A DNA stretch of 64,000 nt from Comamonas sp. (GCA_031277805.1 JAITLR010000017.1:186001-250000); one strand, 5' to 3'. Positions 31,280-41,965 are shown, counted from the stretch's first letter. Numbers and translations are program-made. The notes: generated by a model from the sequence alone, not told the origin.

Positions 31280-31380
31280 TCTCCTGAGGCGCTACGCGCC
31301 TTCCTCCTCTCTCTACGCGCTGCGCGCTAGGGGAGGAGGACGACAGCCTCGCTGCGCGGCGGCGCTTGCTTGCTGTCTCT
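31280..31380. repeat. Gene-end hairpin repeat, family B (copy 3)
   Basis: Starting four bases after the argJ stop: CTCCTGAGGCGCTACGCGCC, then CCTCCTCTC, GGGGAGGAGGACGACAG, CCTCGCTGCGCGGCGGCGC and TTGCTTGCTGTC. It keeps the block order of the other copies, with CCTCCTC/GAGGAGG compensating. Confidence 0.8.
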
Positions 31381-31428
31381 TGTGTGGTGAGTGCCAGTTT
31401 TAAGCGTTGCTGGTGCTGCAAATTCAGA

Positions 31429-31506
31429 AGCTGCTAGCGCTTGTCTGTATTGGATTTTCAGTGCTTTATGTGCTGAAACCAATCAATATCAAGCGCTGGC
31501 AGCTAT
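31429..31506. repeat. Dispersed intergenic repeat, family A (copy 5, best full-length)
   Basis: The left arm AGCTGCTAGCGCTTG (31429-31443) pairs with CAAGCGCTGGCAGCT (31490-31504) with one mismatch. The inner arms ATTGGATTTTCAG and CTGAAACCAAT pair as well. The 78-base element folds as one hairpin upstream of the DUF815 ATPase gene. Confidence 0.82.
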
Positions 31507-31540
31507 AAAAACAGATGGAGATTGGCTTGTGCAAGATGTG

Positions 31541-32476
31541 ATGAACCCCCTGGAGCGCTTGGTCGAGCGTGCCGAGCAGCTGATGCAGCGCATCGAATCC
31601 GTGCTGCCCCAACCCTTGCAGGCGCCTACTGACTGGAATGACGCCATTGCCTGGCGCTACCGCAAGCGGGCGAACGGCTGTGGCGTGCTGGAGCCGGTGC
31701 GCCATGTGGGCGCGATGCAGCTGTCCGATCTGCAGAATATTGACGTGCAAAAGGAAAAGATTGCGCGCAATACCGAGCAGTTCGTCAGCGGCCGCACGGC
31801 CAACAATGTGCTGCTGACGGGCGCACGCGGCACGGGCAAGTCTTCGCTGATTCGTGCCTGCCTGCACAGCTTTGCGCCCCAGGGCCTGCGTCTGATCGAA
31901 GTGGACAAGGCCGATCTGACCGATCTGCCCGATATTGTGGATGTGGTTGCTGGTCGGCCCGAGAAGTTCATCATCTATTGCGATGATTTGAGCTTTGAAG
32001 AGGGCGAGCCCGGCTACAAGGCCATGAAGTCCATGCTGGACGGCTCGATCTCGGCAGCCACACCGAACGTCCTGGTCTACGCGACCAGCAACCGCCGCCA
32101 TCTGTTGCCTGAGTACATGACGGACAACCTGACCCAGTCCAAGGGCGAGAACGGCGAAATCCATCCCGGAGAGGTGGTGGAGGAGAAGATTTCCCTGTCC
32201 GAGCGCTTTGGCCTCTGGGTGAGCTTCTATCCTTTCAGTCAGGATGAATATCTGCGCGTGGTGGCACAGTGGCTGTCGGCTTTGGGTATGGATGAAGCCA
32301 CGATCGAGGCGGCAAGGCCCGAGGCTCTGGTCTGGGCGCTGGAGCGCGGCTCGCGCAGCGGCCGTGTGGCCCACCAGTTTGCACGCGACTATGCGGGCCG
32401 TGCAGAGCGCCCAGCGCCCGGCAGAGCACGCATTGCCGATGTGCAGGGTCTGGCCGAAGAGGCGGATCTGGAATAG
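31541..32476 (+). CDS. DUF815-family AAA+ ATPase
   Basis: The 311-residue protein has Walker A GARGTGKSS (about residue 98), a Walker B-like FIIYCDDLSF and a sensor-type segment VLVYATSNRRHLLP, followed by a C-terminal helical lid. This matches the DUF815 family of single-domain ATPases, whose client is not known to me. I use the ATG at 31541; no strong Shine-Dalgarno is visible, and upstream in-frame TTG/GTG codons could be the real start. mutT follows after 46 bases. Confidence 0.82.
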   Translation: MNPLERLVERAEQLMQRIESVLPQPLQAPTDWNDAIAWRYRKRANGCGVLEPVRHVGAMQLSDLQNIDVQKEKIARNTEQFVSGRTANNVLLTGARGTGKSSLIRACLHSFAPQGLRLIEVDKADLTDLPDIVDVVAGRPEKFIIYCDDLSFEEGEPGYKAMKSMLDGSISAATPNVLVYATSNRRHLLPEYMTDNLTQSKGENGEIHPGEVVEEKISLSERFGLWVSFYPFSQDEYLRVVAQWLSALGMDEATIEAARPEALVWALERGSRSGRVAHQFARDYAGRAERPAPGRARIADVQGLAEEADLE

Positions 32477-32522
32477 TGCTCTGCACCACGCCTTGCCACC
32501 TTATTGATGAGAAAGACTGAAA

Positions 32523-32990
32523 GTGACTGCTGAAAACCTGGCCAAGCCTGTGCGCAAACATACCGAAGTGGCGGTGGGCGTGCTGCTGCGCGAATCGGAT
32601 GGAGCGCTGCTGATCACCAGCCGCCCCGCGGGTAAGCCTTATGCGGGCTACTGGGAGTTTCCTGGCGGCAAGCTGGAAGAGGGCGAGAGCGTGGAGCAGG
32701 CATTGCGCCGTGAGCTGATCGAAGAGCTGGGTGTGACCATAGGCGCGGCCATTCCCTGGAAGATTACCGAGCATGACTATCCGCATGCATTGGTGCGCTT
32801 GCATTGGTGCAAGGTGACCGAGTGGACGGGAAGTTTTGAAATGCGCGAGGGCCAGAAAATGGCCTGGCAGCAGCTTCCGCTGGATGTGCATCCGGTGCTG
32901 CCTGGTTCCTATCCCGTGCTGCAATGGCTGAGCGAGGAGCGTGGGCTGAACTTTGATGCCCAGTATTACAAGGATCGTCAGCCCGCTTGA
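32523..32990 (+). CDS. mutT: MutT-type Nudix hydrolase
   Basis: The 155-residue protein has the full Nudix box, from GGKLEEGESVEQALRREL to IEELGV, near residues 46-69, preceded by GYWEFPGG as in MutT. MutT removes 8-oxo-dGTP from the nucleotide pool; the family match supports this, but other nucleotides are possible. The GTG start follows a purine-rich stretch. It is convergent with yacG. Confidence 0.88.
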   Translation: MTAENLAKPVRKHTEVAVGVLLRESDGALLITSRPAGKPYAGYWEFPGGKLEEGESVEQALRRELIEELGVTIGAAIPWKITEHDYPHALVRLHWCKVTEWTGSFEMREGQKMAWQQLPLDVHPVLPGSYPVLQWLSEERGLNFDAQYYKDRQPA

Positions 32991-33023
32991 ACTTTGGGTA
33001 GCTGCTTTTTGAGAGTGCTAGAG

Positions 33024-33233
33024 TCAGGGTTCGGTTTTGGGATCGCCGAAGGGGGCATCTTCGGGCGGTGTCTGCGCGGGAACGCGGAACTCTTCATTGG
33101 CCCAGGCGCCCAAGTCGATATTGCGGCAGCGTTCGTCGCAGAATGGCCGGAACTTGTTGCTCGGTGCAAAAACGCTGGGGCCGCCACAGGTGGGGCATGT
33201 CACCATGGTGGGCGATGGCTTGTCATTACTCAT
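33024..33233 (-). CDS. yacG: DNA gyrase inhibitor / zinc-binding protein YacG
   Basis: A 69-residue protein with the YacG zinc site: CPTCGGP near residue 13 and FCDERCRNIDLGAWANEE near residue 31, giving four cysteine ligands. YacG binds GyrB and blocks gyrase in E. coli. It is the last gene of the minus-strand pilBCD-coaE-zapD-yacG set. Confidence 0.93.
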   Translation of the reverse strand: MSNDKPSPTMVTCPTCGGPSVFAPSNKFRPFCDERCRNIDLGAWANEEFRVPAQTPPEDAPFGDPKTEP

Positions 33234-33305
33234 GGCGTAGATGTATCACAGGCAGAAAATGTGCGCGCAGTGCGGACTTTGATGCGGGGGTAAATCAGAC
33301 CGTGA

Positions 33306-34061
33306 TCAGGCGCACAGCGTGAGTTCGAACGAGGCGTCCTCGGTGCAGGGCTGAGGCTTGCTGCCGCTTTCCATCTTGAGCAATCGCACGGATACCAGCA
33401 GGCGATTGCCGCTGATTTCCGGCACCAGATTCAGGTGCGGTGCTATGCGCAGACGCAGTAGCTGGAAGCTGCGCCCCGCTGGCATGGCCTGCTGAAAAAC
33501 GCCCTGCTCGGCTGCCACACGCTGGGGAACACCTGTCTCGCGTAGCAGCTGCAGGATCAGCTCCAGCGACTGGCCCAGTGGCATCAACTCGGCGGCCCAG
33601 TCTTCCAGGTCGCGCTGGCGATAGCGTGGGTCCATATTGAGCCAGGCATGGTAGGCCGGCAGGTCAAAGCTGCAGGTGCCGCCTGGAATGCCCACCCGGC
33701 TGCGAATGGACATCAGCCATTCGTTTTCCGTCAGTGCCTGGCCGGTGCGGCCGGTTTGCTCATTGATGATCTTGAAGCAGTGCTCGACCTGCCGTGCCAC
33801 CTGGTGCAGCATGTGCTGGGAGATGTCGGGGTTGTCGCGCAGTACTTCGAGCAGTGTTTTCTGGCGTTCCAGATCCTTGAGTACATCCGCCCTGAGGTCG
33901 CTTCGCGATGCAACTTCCATGATCTCGAAGATGGTGGTCAGCGTGAAGTGGTGATCGACCGCGTGCGCGCGCGTCAGCAGTTCGCTCAGACGGCGATACA
34001 ACTGCTCCAGACGCAGATAGGTTCTAAGACGCTCGTTAAATGGATATTCGTACAGGATCAC
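33306..34061 (-). CDS. zapD: Cell division protein ZapD
   Basis: ZapD (YacF) cross-links FtsZ protofilaments at the division ring. The 251-residue protein begins ILYEYPFNERLRTYLRLE, the family's most conserved segment, and contains PGGTCSFDLPAYHAWL in the middle. The helical N-terminal and beta-rich C-terminal halves fit the family. It lies between coaE and yacG. Confidence 0.94.
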   Translation of the reverse strand: MILYEYPFNERLRTYLRLEQLYRRLSELLTRAHAVDHHFTLTTIFEIMEVASRSDLRADVLKDLERQKTLLEVLRDNPDISQHMLHQVARQVEHCFKIINEQTGRTGQALTENEWLMSIRSRVGIPGGTCSFDLPAYHAWLNMDPRYRQRDLEDWAAELMPLGQSLELILQLLRETGVPQRVAAEQGVFQQAMPAGRSFQLLRLRIAPHLNLVPEISGNRLLVSVRLLKMESGSKPQPCTEDASFELTLCA

Positions 34062-34146
34062 GCTTGCTGGGCTCCTTGGTGCACACAGGAACAGCGGTTA
34101 ACGTGCACATGCGGCGATCACACGCACAGGCCAAGCCATGCGCGCA

Positions 34147-34773
34147 TCATAGCCCGAACCATGCCGCGATTTGGTCTGTAAATGCGTCGAGAGCTTCGAT
34201 CGTGACGCCCTCATCGTTGTAGAGCACCCAGTCGGCCGCTGCCAGGCGCTGTGCGCGGCTGGCCTGGGCTGTCATGATGGACTGCACGGTATCGGCGCTC
34301 AGGCCGTTGCGAGCCATGACACGGTCCACCTGGGTGCTTTCGCGGCAATCGACGACGAGTACGCCATCGAGTTCCTGGCGCCAGCGGACAGACTCGACCA
34401 GCAAGGGAATGTCATGCACCACCAGCTTGCAGTTCGCTGCCACGGCAGCCGCATATTGCTGCTGGGTCTGCGCTGCAATCAAGGGGTGGAGGATGCTCTC
34501 GAGTTGCTGGCGAGTCTGGGCATTGGCAAACACCAGTTCACGCATGCGGGAGCGATTGAGAGCTCCATTTTCATCCATCAAATCGTTACCAAAAACTCGC
34601 GCGATGGCAGGCAGTGCAGCACCGCCTGCCGCTGTAAGGCTGCGGGAAATGGCATCGGCATCGATCAGCACAGCACCGCGCTGGGCCAGACGCATGCCCA
34701 CGGTGCTTTTACCGCTGCCGATGCCACCGGTCAGGCCGAGACGGAAAGGCCGGGCTGATGTCGTTGCTGCCAT
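34147..34773 (-). CDS. coaE: Dephospho-CoA kinase
   Basis: CoaE performs the final step of coenzyme A synthesis, phosphorylating dephospho-CoA. The 208-residue P-loop kinase has GLTGGIGSGKST near residue 13, DADAISRSL, HPLI and VVHDIPLLVES. It follows pilD by 12 bases on the minus strand. Confidence 0.95.
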   Translation of the reverse strand: MAATTSARPFRLGLTGGIGSGKSTVGMRLAQRGAVLIDADAISRSLTAAGGAALPAIARVFGNDLMDENGALNRSRMRELVFANAQTRQQLESILHPLIAAQTQQQYAAAVAANCKLVVHDIPLLVESVRWRQELDGVLVVDCRESTQVDRVMARNGLSADTVQSIMTAQASRAQRLAAADWVLYNDEGVTIEALDAFTDQIAAWFGL

Positions 34774-34785
34774 ATCCGTGTGCGC

Positions 34786-35655
34786 TCAGAGCCCAGCCAG
34801 ACTCAACACGGCCTGAGGACCCCAGATCAGGCTGACAAAGCCGCCACCTGCCAGAAATGGGCCAAAGGGGACATAGCCGCCTTCGCGCAGCTTGCTGTTG
34901 ATCTTGAGCGCGATGCCAATGACTGCTCCCACCACGGAAGCCATGAGAATGATGGGAATCAGTGCCTGCCAGCCAAACCATGCGCCCAAGGCGGCAAACA
35001 GCTTGAAGTCGCCATAGCCCATGCCTTCTTTGCCCGTGGCCAGCTTGAAGGCCCAGAAAATCAACCACAGCGATAGATAACCAGCGACAGCGCCCCAAAG
35101 CGACTGCACCAGCGGCACAGTGGTCCACTGCAAGGCCGAGGCGATCAGTCCAGCCCAGAGCAAGGGCAAGGTGATGGAATCCGGCAAAAAGGTGGTGTCC
35201 CAGTCAATCAGCGCCAGTGTCAGCAGCGCAGCGCTGAAGCCGCACCAGGCAAAGCCAGTGGGAGTGAGCCCGTCGCGGCTCAGGCAAAAGGCGAACAGAG
35301 CCGCACATATCAACTCCACCACGGGGTAGCGCAGGCTGATCGGTTTTTTGCATTCCGCACAGCGCCCGCGCAGAAACAGATAGCTGAGTACGGGAACGTT
35401 CTCGTACCAGGCAATCTGGTGACCGCAGTGGGGGCAGCGTGAGCGAGGTGTGCTGAGCGTGATGGGGTCTGCAGCGGGTGGCAACTGGATCTTGGCGCCT
35501 TTTTCTTTTTGCTCCTCGGCCCATTGCGCGCCTTCGGTATTCCATTCCTGCTCCATCATGCGGGGCAGGCGATGGATGACGACATTGAGGAAGCTGCCAA
35601 TCAGCAGACCCAGTACGCCCCCTAGGGCGGCATTCGTTGCGACTTCGGAAATCAT
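34786..35655 (-). CDS. pilD: Type IV prepilin leader peptidase
   Basis: PilD cleaves and N-methylates prepilins at the inner membrane. The 289-residue protein has a cytoplasmic loop with two CxxC pairs (CPHCGHQIAW and CAECKKPIS) and several membrane helices. The two catalytic aspartates lie in DWDTTFLPD and GMGYGDFKLFA. The ATG overlaps the pilC stop by one base. Confidence 0.95.
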   Translation of the reverse strand: MISEVATNAALGGVLGLLIGSFLNVVIHRLPRMMEQEWNTEGAQWAEEQKEKGAKIQLPPAADPITLSTPRSRCPHCGHQIAWYENVPVLSYLFLRGRCAECKKPISLRYPVVELICAALFAFCLSRDGLTPTGFAWCGFSAALLTLALIDWDTTFLPDSITLPLLWAGLIASALQWTTVPLVQSLWGAVAGYLSLWLIFWAFKLATGKEGMGYGDFKLFAALGAWFGWQALIPIILMASVVGAVIGIALKINSKLREGGYVPFGPFLAGGGFVSLIWGPQAVLSLAGL

Positions 35656-36872
35656 CAGACGACTTGGCCCAGCTTGAAGATGGGCAGATACATGGACACC
35701 ACGATCCCGCCGATCAGCGTGCCCAGGAACACGATGATGATGGGCTCCATCAGGCTGGAAAGGCCGGCCACCATGTCATCCACTTCTTCTTCATAGAAGT
35801 CGGCAGCCTTGCCGAGCATGTGGTCGATGGAGCCGGACTCTTCACCGATGGCACACATCTGAATCACCATGGAGGGGAAGATATTGGCATTGACCATGGC
35901 TACGGTCAGACTGGTACCCGTGGAGACTTCCTGTTGGATCTTCTCTGTGGCGTTTCGATAGATGTAATTGCCTGAAGCTCCACCGACGGAGTCAAGGGCC
36001 TCGACCAGTGGTACACCGGCAGCAAACATGGTGGACAAGGTGCGCGTCCAGCGCGCCACACAGGATTTCTCGATCAGCACACCAAAGATGGGCATCTTGA
36101 GCATGGTGCGGTCCATGAACTGCTGCACGCGTTCATTGCGCTTCCAAGCCTGCATGAAGAAGTAGATGCCTCCGCCCAGAATGCCAAAGATCAGCCACCA
36201 GTACTCCACAAAATAGTCACTGATGCCCATGACGATCAAGGTGGGTGCGGGCAGGTCGGCGCCAAAGGAGGAGAAGACTTGCTTGAAAGCCGGGATGACA
36301 AAAATCATGATGATGGTCACCACGATGAAAGCCACGATGACCACCGAAGCCGGATACATCAATGCCGATTTGATCTTGGACTTCAGGTTTTCCGTCTTCT
36401 CCATGTAGGTGGCAAGGCGGTCCAGCAGAGACTCCAGAATACCGGCTGCTTCACCAGCTTCCACGAGATTACAGTAGAGGCTGTTGAAGTAGAGGGGAAA
36501 CTTGCGAAAGGCCGAACTCAGGGATGTGCCGGTCTCCACATCCGAGCGGATGTCATTGAGCAGCTTTGTGACGCTGGGGTTGTTGTTGCCGCGGCCCACG
36601 ATGTCAAAGGCCTGAAGCAGTGGCACGCCAGCCTTCATCATGGTGGCCAATTGGCGGGTGAACAGGGCAATGTCCTTGGGCTTGATCTTCTTGCCGCTGC
36701 GGGTTTTGCGCTTTTTGATCTTGGAAGGCGTGACGCCCTGGCGGCGCAGCATGGCTTGAATCTGGTTTTCGCCACCTGCTCTGGTTTCTCCGCGCACGAT
36801 CTTGCCGTGCCTGTCCTTGCCTTCCCACTCGAAGACGAACTCCTTGATACCGCTGGACGCTGCAGTCGCCAT
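35655..36872 (-). CDS. pilC: Type IV pilus inner-membrane platform protein
   Basis: PilC is the polytopic platform of the pilus machine. The 405-residue protein has two repeated GspF domains, each with FTRQLATMMKAGVPLLQAFD / RWTRTLSTMFAAGVPLVEALD-like starts, and three membrane segments (about residues 175-200, 225-245 and 375-395). The N-terminal KKRKTRSGKKIKPKD stretch is basic. It sits between pilB and pilD. Confidence 0.95.
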   Translation of the reverse strand: MATAASSGIKEFVFEWEGKDRHGKIVRGETRAGGENQIQAMLRRQGVTPSKIKKRKTRSGKKIKPKDIALFTRQLATMMKAGVPLLQAFDIVGRGNNNPSVTKLLNDIRSDVETGTSLSSAFRKFPLYFNSLYCNLVEAGEAAGILESLLDRLATYMEKTENLKSKIKSALMYPASVVIVAFIVVTIIMIFVIPAFKQVFSSFGADLPAPTLIVMGISDYFVEYWWLIFGILGGGIYFFMQAWKRNERVQQFMDRTMLKMPIFGVLIEKSCVARWTRTLSTMFAAGVPLVEALDSVGGASGNYIYRNATEKIQQEVSTGTSLTVAMVNANIFPSMVIQMCAIGEESGSIDHMLGKAADFYEEEVDDMVAGLSSLMEPIIIVFLGTLIGGIVVSMYLPIFKLGQVV

Positions 36873-36898
36873 GGCATTCCCTCGCTGATTTTGTGTTT

Positions 36899-38641
36899 TT
36901 ACTCGTTGGTGACAGCCAGCACTTCTTCGAGTGATGTCAGGCCCAGTTTCACTTTATGCAGACCGGATTCGCGCAGAGAGCGAACACCTTCGGCCCTGGC
37001 TTGTGCGGCGATTTCTAGCGCACTGCCATCGCGCAAGATGATGCGCTGGATTTCCTCGCTGATGGGCATGACCTGGTAGATGCCGACGCGTCCCTTGTAG
37101 CCATTGTTGCAGGCCGCGCATCCTACGGGCCTATAGCTTACCCAACTGCCGTCCACCTCATCTTCACTGTAGCCCGCGTCAATCAAGGCTTCATGCGGTA
37201 TGTCGGCCGGCTGCTTGCACTGCGCACACAGGCGTCTTGCCAGTCGCTGGGCCGTGATCAAGATCACGCTGGATGCAATATTGAAGGGGGCGATGCCCAT
37301 ATTGCGCATACGTGTGAGCGTGGTCGGGGCGTCGTTGGTGTGTAGCGTCGATAGCACCAGGTGGCCTGTCTGGGCGGCCTTGATGGAGATGTCGGCAGTT
37401 TCCAGATCCCGAATTTCGCCGACCATGATGATGTCCGGGTCCTGACGCAGAAAGGACTTGAGAGCTGCCGCAAAGGTCAGACCAGCTTTCTCGTTCACAT
37501 TGACCTGATTGACGCCAGGCATGTTGATTTCGGAAGGGTCTTCAGCGGTCGCAATGTTCACGCCCGGCTGGTTGAGCAGATTCAGGCAGGTATAGAGCGA
37601 CACGGTCTTGCCCGAGCCTGTGGGGCCTGTGACCAAAATCATGCCGTAAGGGCGCTTGATGGCCGACAGCAGGCGATCCTTTTCCTCGGGCTCGTAGCCC
37701 AGGGCATCAATGCCCATCTTGGCGGAGCTGGGATCCAGAATACGGATCACTATTTTCTCGCCAAACAAGGTGGGCAAGGTGCTTACACGAAAGTCGATGA
37801 CCCGATCCGGGCCGACCTTGAGCTTCATGCGGCCATCTTGGGGAACGCGCTTTTCGGAAATATCGAGGCGCGAGATCACCTTGATGCGCGAAGCCAGTTT
37901 GTCCTTGATGGCGATGGGTGGAGATGCAATCTCGCGCAACTCGCCATCAATACGAAAGCGCACGCGATACTGGTGCTCGTAGGGCTCGAAGTGCAGGTCG
38001 GATGCCCGCATGTTGAATGCGTCAAGCAGCATCTTGTGGAGGAATTTGACGACAGGTGCATCTTCGACATCGGCTCCGATGGCGTTGTCTTTTTCCTCGG
38101 GAGCATCTTCGATCTTGACATCATCAAAGTCGAAGTCGCCGGAGCTGGAATAGGTGTCGAGGGATTCGCTGACACTTTTTCCTGCCTGGTCAATGAGTTT
38201 GTGCAGCTTGTCGGCTTCAACGACCACCCAGTCCACAAACAGTTGGGTGGTGAACTTGATCTGCTCGGCCGCTTCCTGCTGTGTGGGGTCGGCGGTGGCT
38301 ACCGTCAGTCGGTTGCCGCGCTTGCTCAGGGCCAGGACGCGGTAGGTGCTGCTGATCTTGGCATCCAGCAAGTCGCGCGGCAGCCCTGAAGTATCCACTG
38401 CGTTCAGGTCCAGCAAAGGCGTGCTGAACATGGTGGAGATCGTCTCCGCGATTTCCAGGGCACTGATTTCGCCGGATTGACTGAGCTCAGAAATGAATGG
38501 GGTTTTGCTGCCAACAGCCTTTTTCGCGGCTGCTTCCGCCGCTTGCTGTGAAACCTTGCCAGCAGAGATCAGGGCACGACCCAGGCCAGGGATGGCAATG
38601 GGTGCTGGAGGGTTTTTTTGCAGCGAATCGGCAGCAGCCAT
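36899..38641 (-). CDS. pilB: Type IV pilus extension ATPase
   Basis: PilB powers pilus assembly. The 580-residue protein has an N-terminal GSPII_E domain, Walker A GPTGSGKTVSLY near residue 342, the Asp box ATAEDPSEI, Walker B IMVGEIRDLETA, a His box TGHLVLSTLHTNDAP and a tetracysteine zinc site (CAQCKQP, CAACNNG). It starts the pilBCD-coaE-zapD-yacG set; no pilin gene is in the window. Confidence 0.96.
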   Translation of the reverse strand: MAAADSLQKNPPAPIAIPGLGRALISAGKVSQQAAEAAAKKAVGSKTPFISELSQSGEISALEIAETISTMFSTPLLDLNAVDTSGLPRDLLDAKISSTYRVLALSKRGNRLTVATADPTQQEAAEQIKFTTQLFVDWVVVEADKLHKLIDQAGKSVSESLDTYSSSGDFDFDDVKIEDAPEEKDNAIGADVEDAPVVKFLHKMLLDAFNMRASDLHFEPYEHQYRVRFRIDGELREIASPPIAIKDKLASRIKVISRLDISEKRVPQDGRMKLKVGPDRVIDFRVSTLPTLFGEKIVIRILDPSSAKMGIDALGYEPEEKDRLLSAIKRPYGMILVTGPTGSGKTVSLYTCLNLLNQPGVNIATAEDPSEINMPGVNQVNVNEKAGLTFAAALKSFLRQDPDIIMVGEIRDLETADISIKAAQTGHLVLSTLHTNDAPTTLTRMRNMGIAPFNIASSVILITAQRLARRLCAQCKQPADIPHEALIDAGYSEDEVDGSWVSYRPVGCAACNNGYKGRVGIYQVMPISEEIQRIILRDGSALEIAAQARAEGVRSLRESGLHKVKLGLTSLEEVLAVTNE

Positions 38642-38774
38642 GTAAGCAAGCTCTGTAGGACAAGGAGGGACAATCCTACCATTGCTGCAGGGAAATCAGA
38701 TGCGCACAAGCGCCCATGACGGGCCTTGATGCAACGGCCATTGCAGTGGCTCAATAAAAGCGGGTATGAGGAGG

Positions 38775-38851
38775 TGGTCGGGGTGAGAGGATTCGAACCT
38801 CCGGCCTCTACGTCCCGAACGTAGCGCTCTACCAGGCTAAGCTACACCCCG
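38775..38851 (-). tRNA. tRNA-Pro (anticodon CGG)
   Basis: On the minus strand, acceptor CGGGGTG pairs with CACCCCG, followed by A and an encoded CCA. The T arm has GGTTCGAATCC, and the anticodon stem CTACG/CGTAG encloses TTCGGGA, giving CGG for proline codon CCG. It lies 39 bases after ispB on the same strand and before pilB, so read-through transcription in either unit is possible. Confidence 0.96.
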
Positions 38852-38890
38852 CGAACTTTTCTTGCCGAGCACCTTGATTCACCTGTCGAT

Positions 38891-39871
38891 TCAGGTGCGG
38901 CGCTCCAAAAGTTGGGAGGCCAATTGTAGCAAACTTGCCGTGTGCTCGTTGTCGGGCAGAGCAGCCAAGGAGTCGATGGCGCGCTGTGCCTCGTCATGTG
39001 CCGCTGCACGCGCAATATCCAGGGCGCCTGTGCTGCGCACGATCTCGACAACGGCGTCAAGCTGGTCGGTAGAGCCTTGTTCTATGGCGTTGCGCACAAT
39101 GGCTGCTTGTTCGGCTGTGCCGCGTTGCATGGCTGCAATCAGTGGAAGAGTGCATTTGCCCTCGCGCAGATCATCGCCAAGGTTTTTGCCCATTTCCTGA
39201 GCGTTTCCGGTGTAATCCAGTACATCGTCGATGATCTGGAATGCCGTTCCAAGTGCCTGTCCGTAAGTGGCGCAAGCTTGCTCGACCTTGGGAGGGGCAT
39301 CCGCCAAAACGGCTGCCAGCTGAGCGCTGGCTTCGAAGAGCTGCGCGGTCTTGGAGCGGATGACATGCAGATAGCCCGCTTCATCCAGCGAGGCATCATG
39401 CGTGTTGATCAGTTGCTGTACTTCGCCTTCTGCGATGACATTGGTGGCATCGGACAGGATCTTCAGCACGCGCATGCTGCCCACTTCCACCATCATCTGG
39501 AAGGAGCGGGTGTGCAGAAAGTCGCCAACCAGCACGCTGGCAGGGTTGCCAAAGGTCTCGTTGGCCGTGGGGCGGCCACGGCGCAATGTGGACTCGTCCA
39601 CCACATCGTCGTGCAGCAAGGTCGCGGTATGAATCAGCTCCACCACGGCGGCAAGAATGTACTTGTGATGGCCTTTGTAACCCAAAGCGCCGCAGATCAT
39701 GAGCAGCAGGGCAGGGCGAAGGCGCTTCCCGCCTGCAGCGATGATGTACTGAGAGATTTGGCCAATCAGGGGAACGCTGGTTGTCAGCCGCTGAGCAATG
39801 ACATGGTCCACTTCACGCATGTCGTCTGCGATCAGGGCAAGCGGATTGGATGTGGAAATTTCTGTAGTCAA
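38891..39871 (-). CDS. ispB: Polyprenyl (octaprenyl) diphosphate synthase
   Basis: IspB extends isopentenyl units to make the quinone side chain. Both aspartate-rich motifs are present: LLHDDVVDES and IIDDVLDYTG, along with GGKRLRPALLL and the C-terminal LPLIAAM. Chain length cannot be read directly; octaprenyl is the usual betaproteobacterial product. The start is uncertain: I place it at the TTG at 39871 (M)TTEISTSNPLALIADDM because homologues begin shortly before that segment, but an upstream ATG near 39942 or 40036 is possible. Divergent from rplU. Confidence 0.88.
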   Translation of the reverse strand: MTTEISTSNPLALIADDMREVDHVIAQRLTTSVPLIGQISQYIIAAGGKRLRPALLLMICGALGYKGHHKYILAAVVELIHTATLLHDDVVDESTLRRGRPTANETFGNPASVLVGDFLHTRSFQMMVEVGSMRVLKILSDATNVIAEGEVQQLINTHDASLDEAGYLHVIRSKTAQLFEASAQLAAVLADAPPKVEQACATYGQALGTAFQIIDDVLDYTGNAQEMGKNLGDDLREGKCTLPLIAAMQRGTAEQAAIVRNAIEQGSTDQLDAVVEIVRSTGALDIARAAAHDEAQRAIDSLAALPDNEHTASLLQLASQLLERRT

Positions 39872-40051
39872 GGTGATGAACCGCCAAGTGGACTGGTGAT
39901 TATAGAAAGATGCGGCACCTCTTAGAGCAGCAGATGCCGGCATGGGGTAGTGCGTGCTGTGGGGGAATAAGAACGAAAAAATTCCATGCATGCTAGAATC
40001 TACGGCTCTGTGGAAATCATTTCGCAGAACTCTCAAACTTTAGAGGTTTTC

Positions 40052-40363
40052 ATGTACGCAGTCATAAAAACCGGCGGCAAGCAGTATCGCGTTGCAGCTG
40101 GCGAAAAGATCAAGGTAGAACAGATTGCTGCGGACGTAGGCCAGGAAATCGTGATCGACCAAGTTTTGGCCGTCGGCAACGGCGCTGAAATCAAGGTTGG
40201 TGCTCCCCTGGTGTCCGGTGCATCTGTAAAGGCAACTGTGGTTGCTCACGGCAAGCACGACAAGGTGCACATCTTCAAGATGCGCCGTCGTAAGCACTAT
40301 CAAAAGCGCCAAGGCCATCGTCAGCAGTTCACCGAACTGCAAATCGTGGCGATTGCTGCTTAA
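40052..40363 (+). CDS. rplU: Ribosomal protein L21
   Basis: The 103-residue 50S protein starts [15 protein letters not shown] and contains the L21 signature [18 protein letters not shown]21 binds 23S rRNA with L20. TAGAGG precedes the ATG. A TAGAAT at 39994 may be the -10 box of the rplU-rpmA promoter. rpmA follows after 16 bases. Confidence 0.98.
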   Translation: MYAVIKTGGKQYRVAAGEKIKVEQIAADVGQEIVIDQVLAVGNGAEIKVGAPLVSGASVKATVVAHGKHDKVHIFKMRRRKHYQKRQGHRQQFTELQIVAIAA

Positions 40364-40379
40364 TTTTTAGGAGCTAGAC

Positions 40380-40637
40380 ATGGCACAGAAAAAAGGCGGC
40401 GGCTCTACGCGCAACGGACGTGATTCCAAGCCAAAAATGCTGGGTGTGAAGGCCTTTGGTGGCGAGCTGGTGACAGCCGGTTCCATCATCGTGCGTCAGC
40501 GCGGCACCAAGTTCCACCCCGGTGAGAACGTCGGCGTGGGCAAGGATCACACCCTGTTTGCACTGGTTGACGGCCACGTGTCGTTCGGTGTGAAGGGCGC
40601 TCTGTCCAAGCAAACAGTCAACATCACGGCTGCCTAA
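40380..40637 (+). CDS. rpmA: Ribosomal protein L27
   Basis: The 85-residue 50S protein reads [19 protein letters not shown] and [15 protein letters not shown], its two family signatures. The N-terminus reaches the peptidyl-transferase centre. TTTTAGGAG precedes its start. A terminator separates it from obg. Confidence 0.98.
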   Translation: MAQKKGGGSTRNGRDSKPKMLGVKAFGGELVTAGSIIVRQRGTKFHPGENVGVGKDHTLFALVDGHVSFGVKGALSKQTVNITAA

Positions 40638-40654
40638 GTCGTATTTGACTCAAA

Positions 40655-40686
40655 CAAAGCCCCGACTTGTCGGGGCTTTGTTGTTT
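40655..40686 (+). terminator. Rho-independent terminator after rpmA
   Basis: CAAAGCCCCG pairs with CGGGGCTTTG across a 6-base loop, extended by AAA/TTT, followed by TTGTTTG. Confidence 0.88.
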
Positions 40687-40783
40687 GAAAAGGCTCCTGG
40701 CCGCAGATTTCTGGCAGATGGGGCATGGTAATAGGACATGTAAAAGTGTGGCCCGAGGCTTCTGGTGCACACTGATTTTGTAG

Positions 40784-41911
<1,128 letters not shown>

Positions 41912-41930
41912 GCTAGGCGGTGTTGCTTGG

Positions 41931-41953
41931 CAGCGCACTTGGTGCGCTGTTTT
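41931..41953 (+). terminator. Rho-independent terminator after obgE
   Basis: A perfect 8-bp stem CAGCGCAC / GTGCGCTG with a TTG loop runs into TTTT. Confidence 0.82.
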
Positions 41954-41965
41954 GCTTTGAATTTC

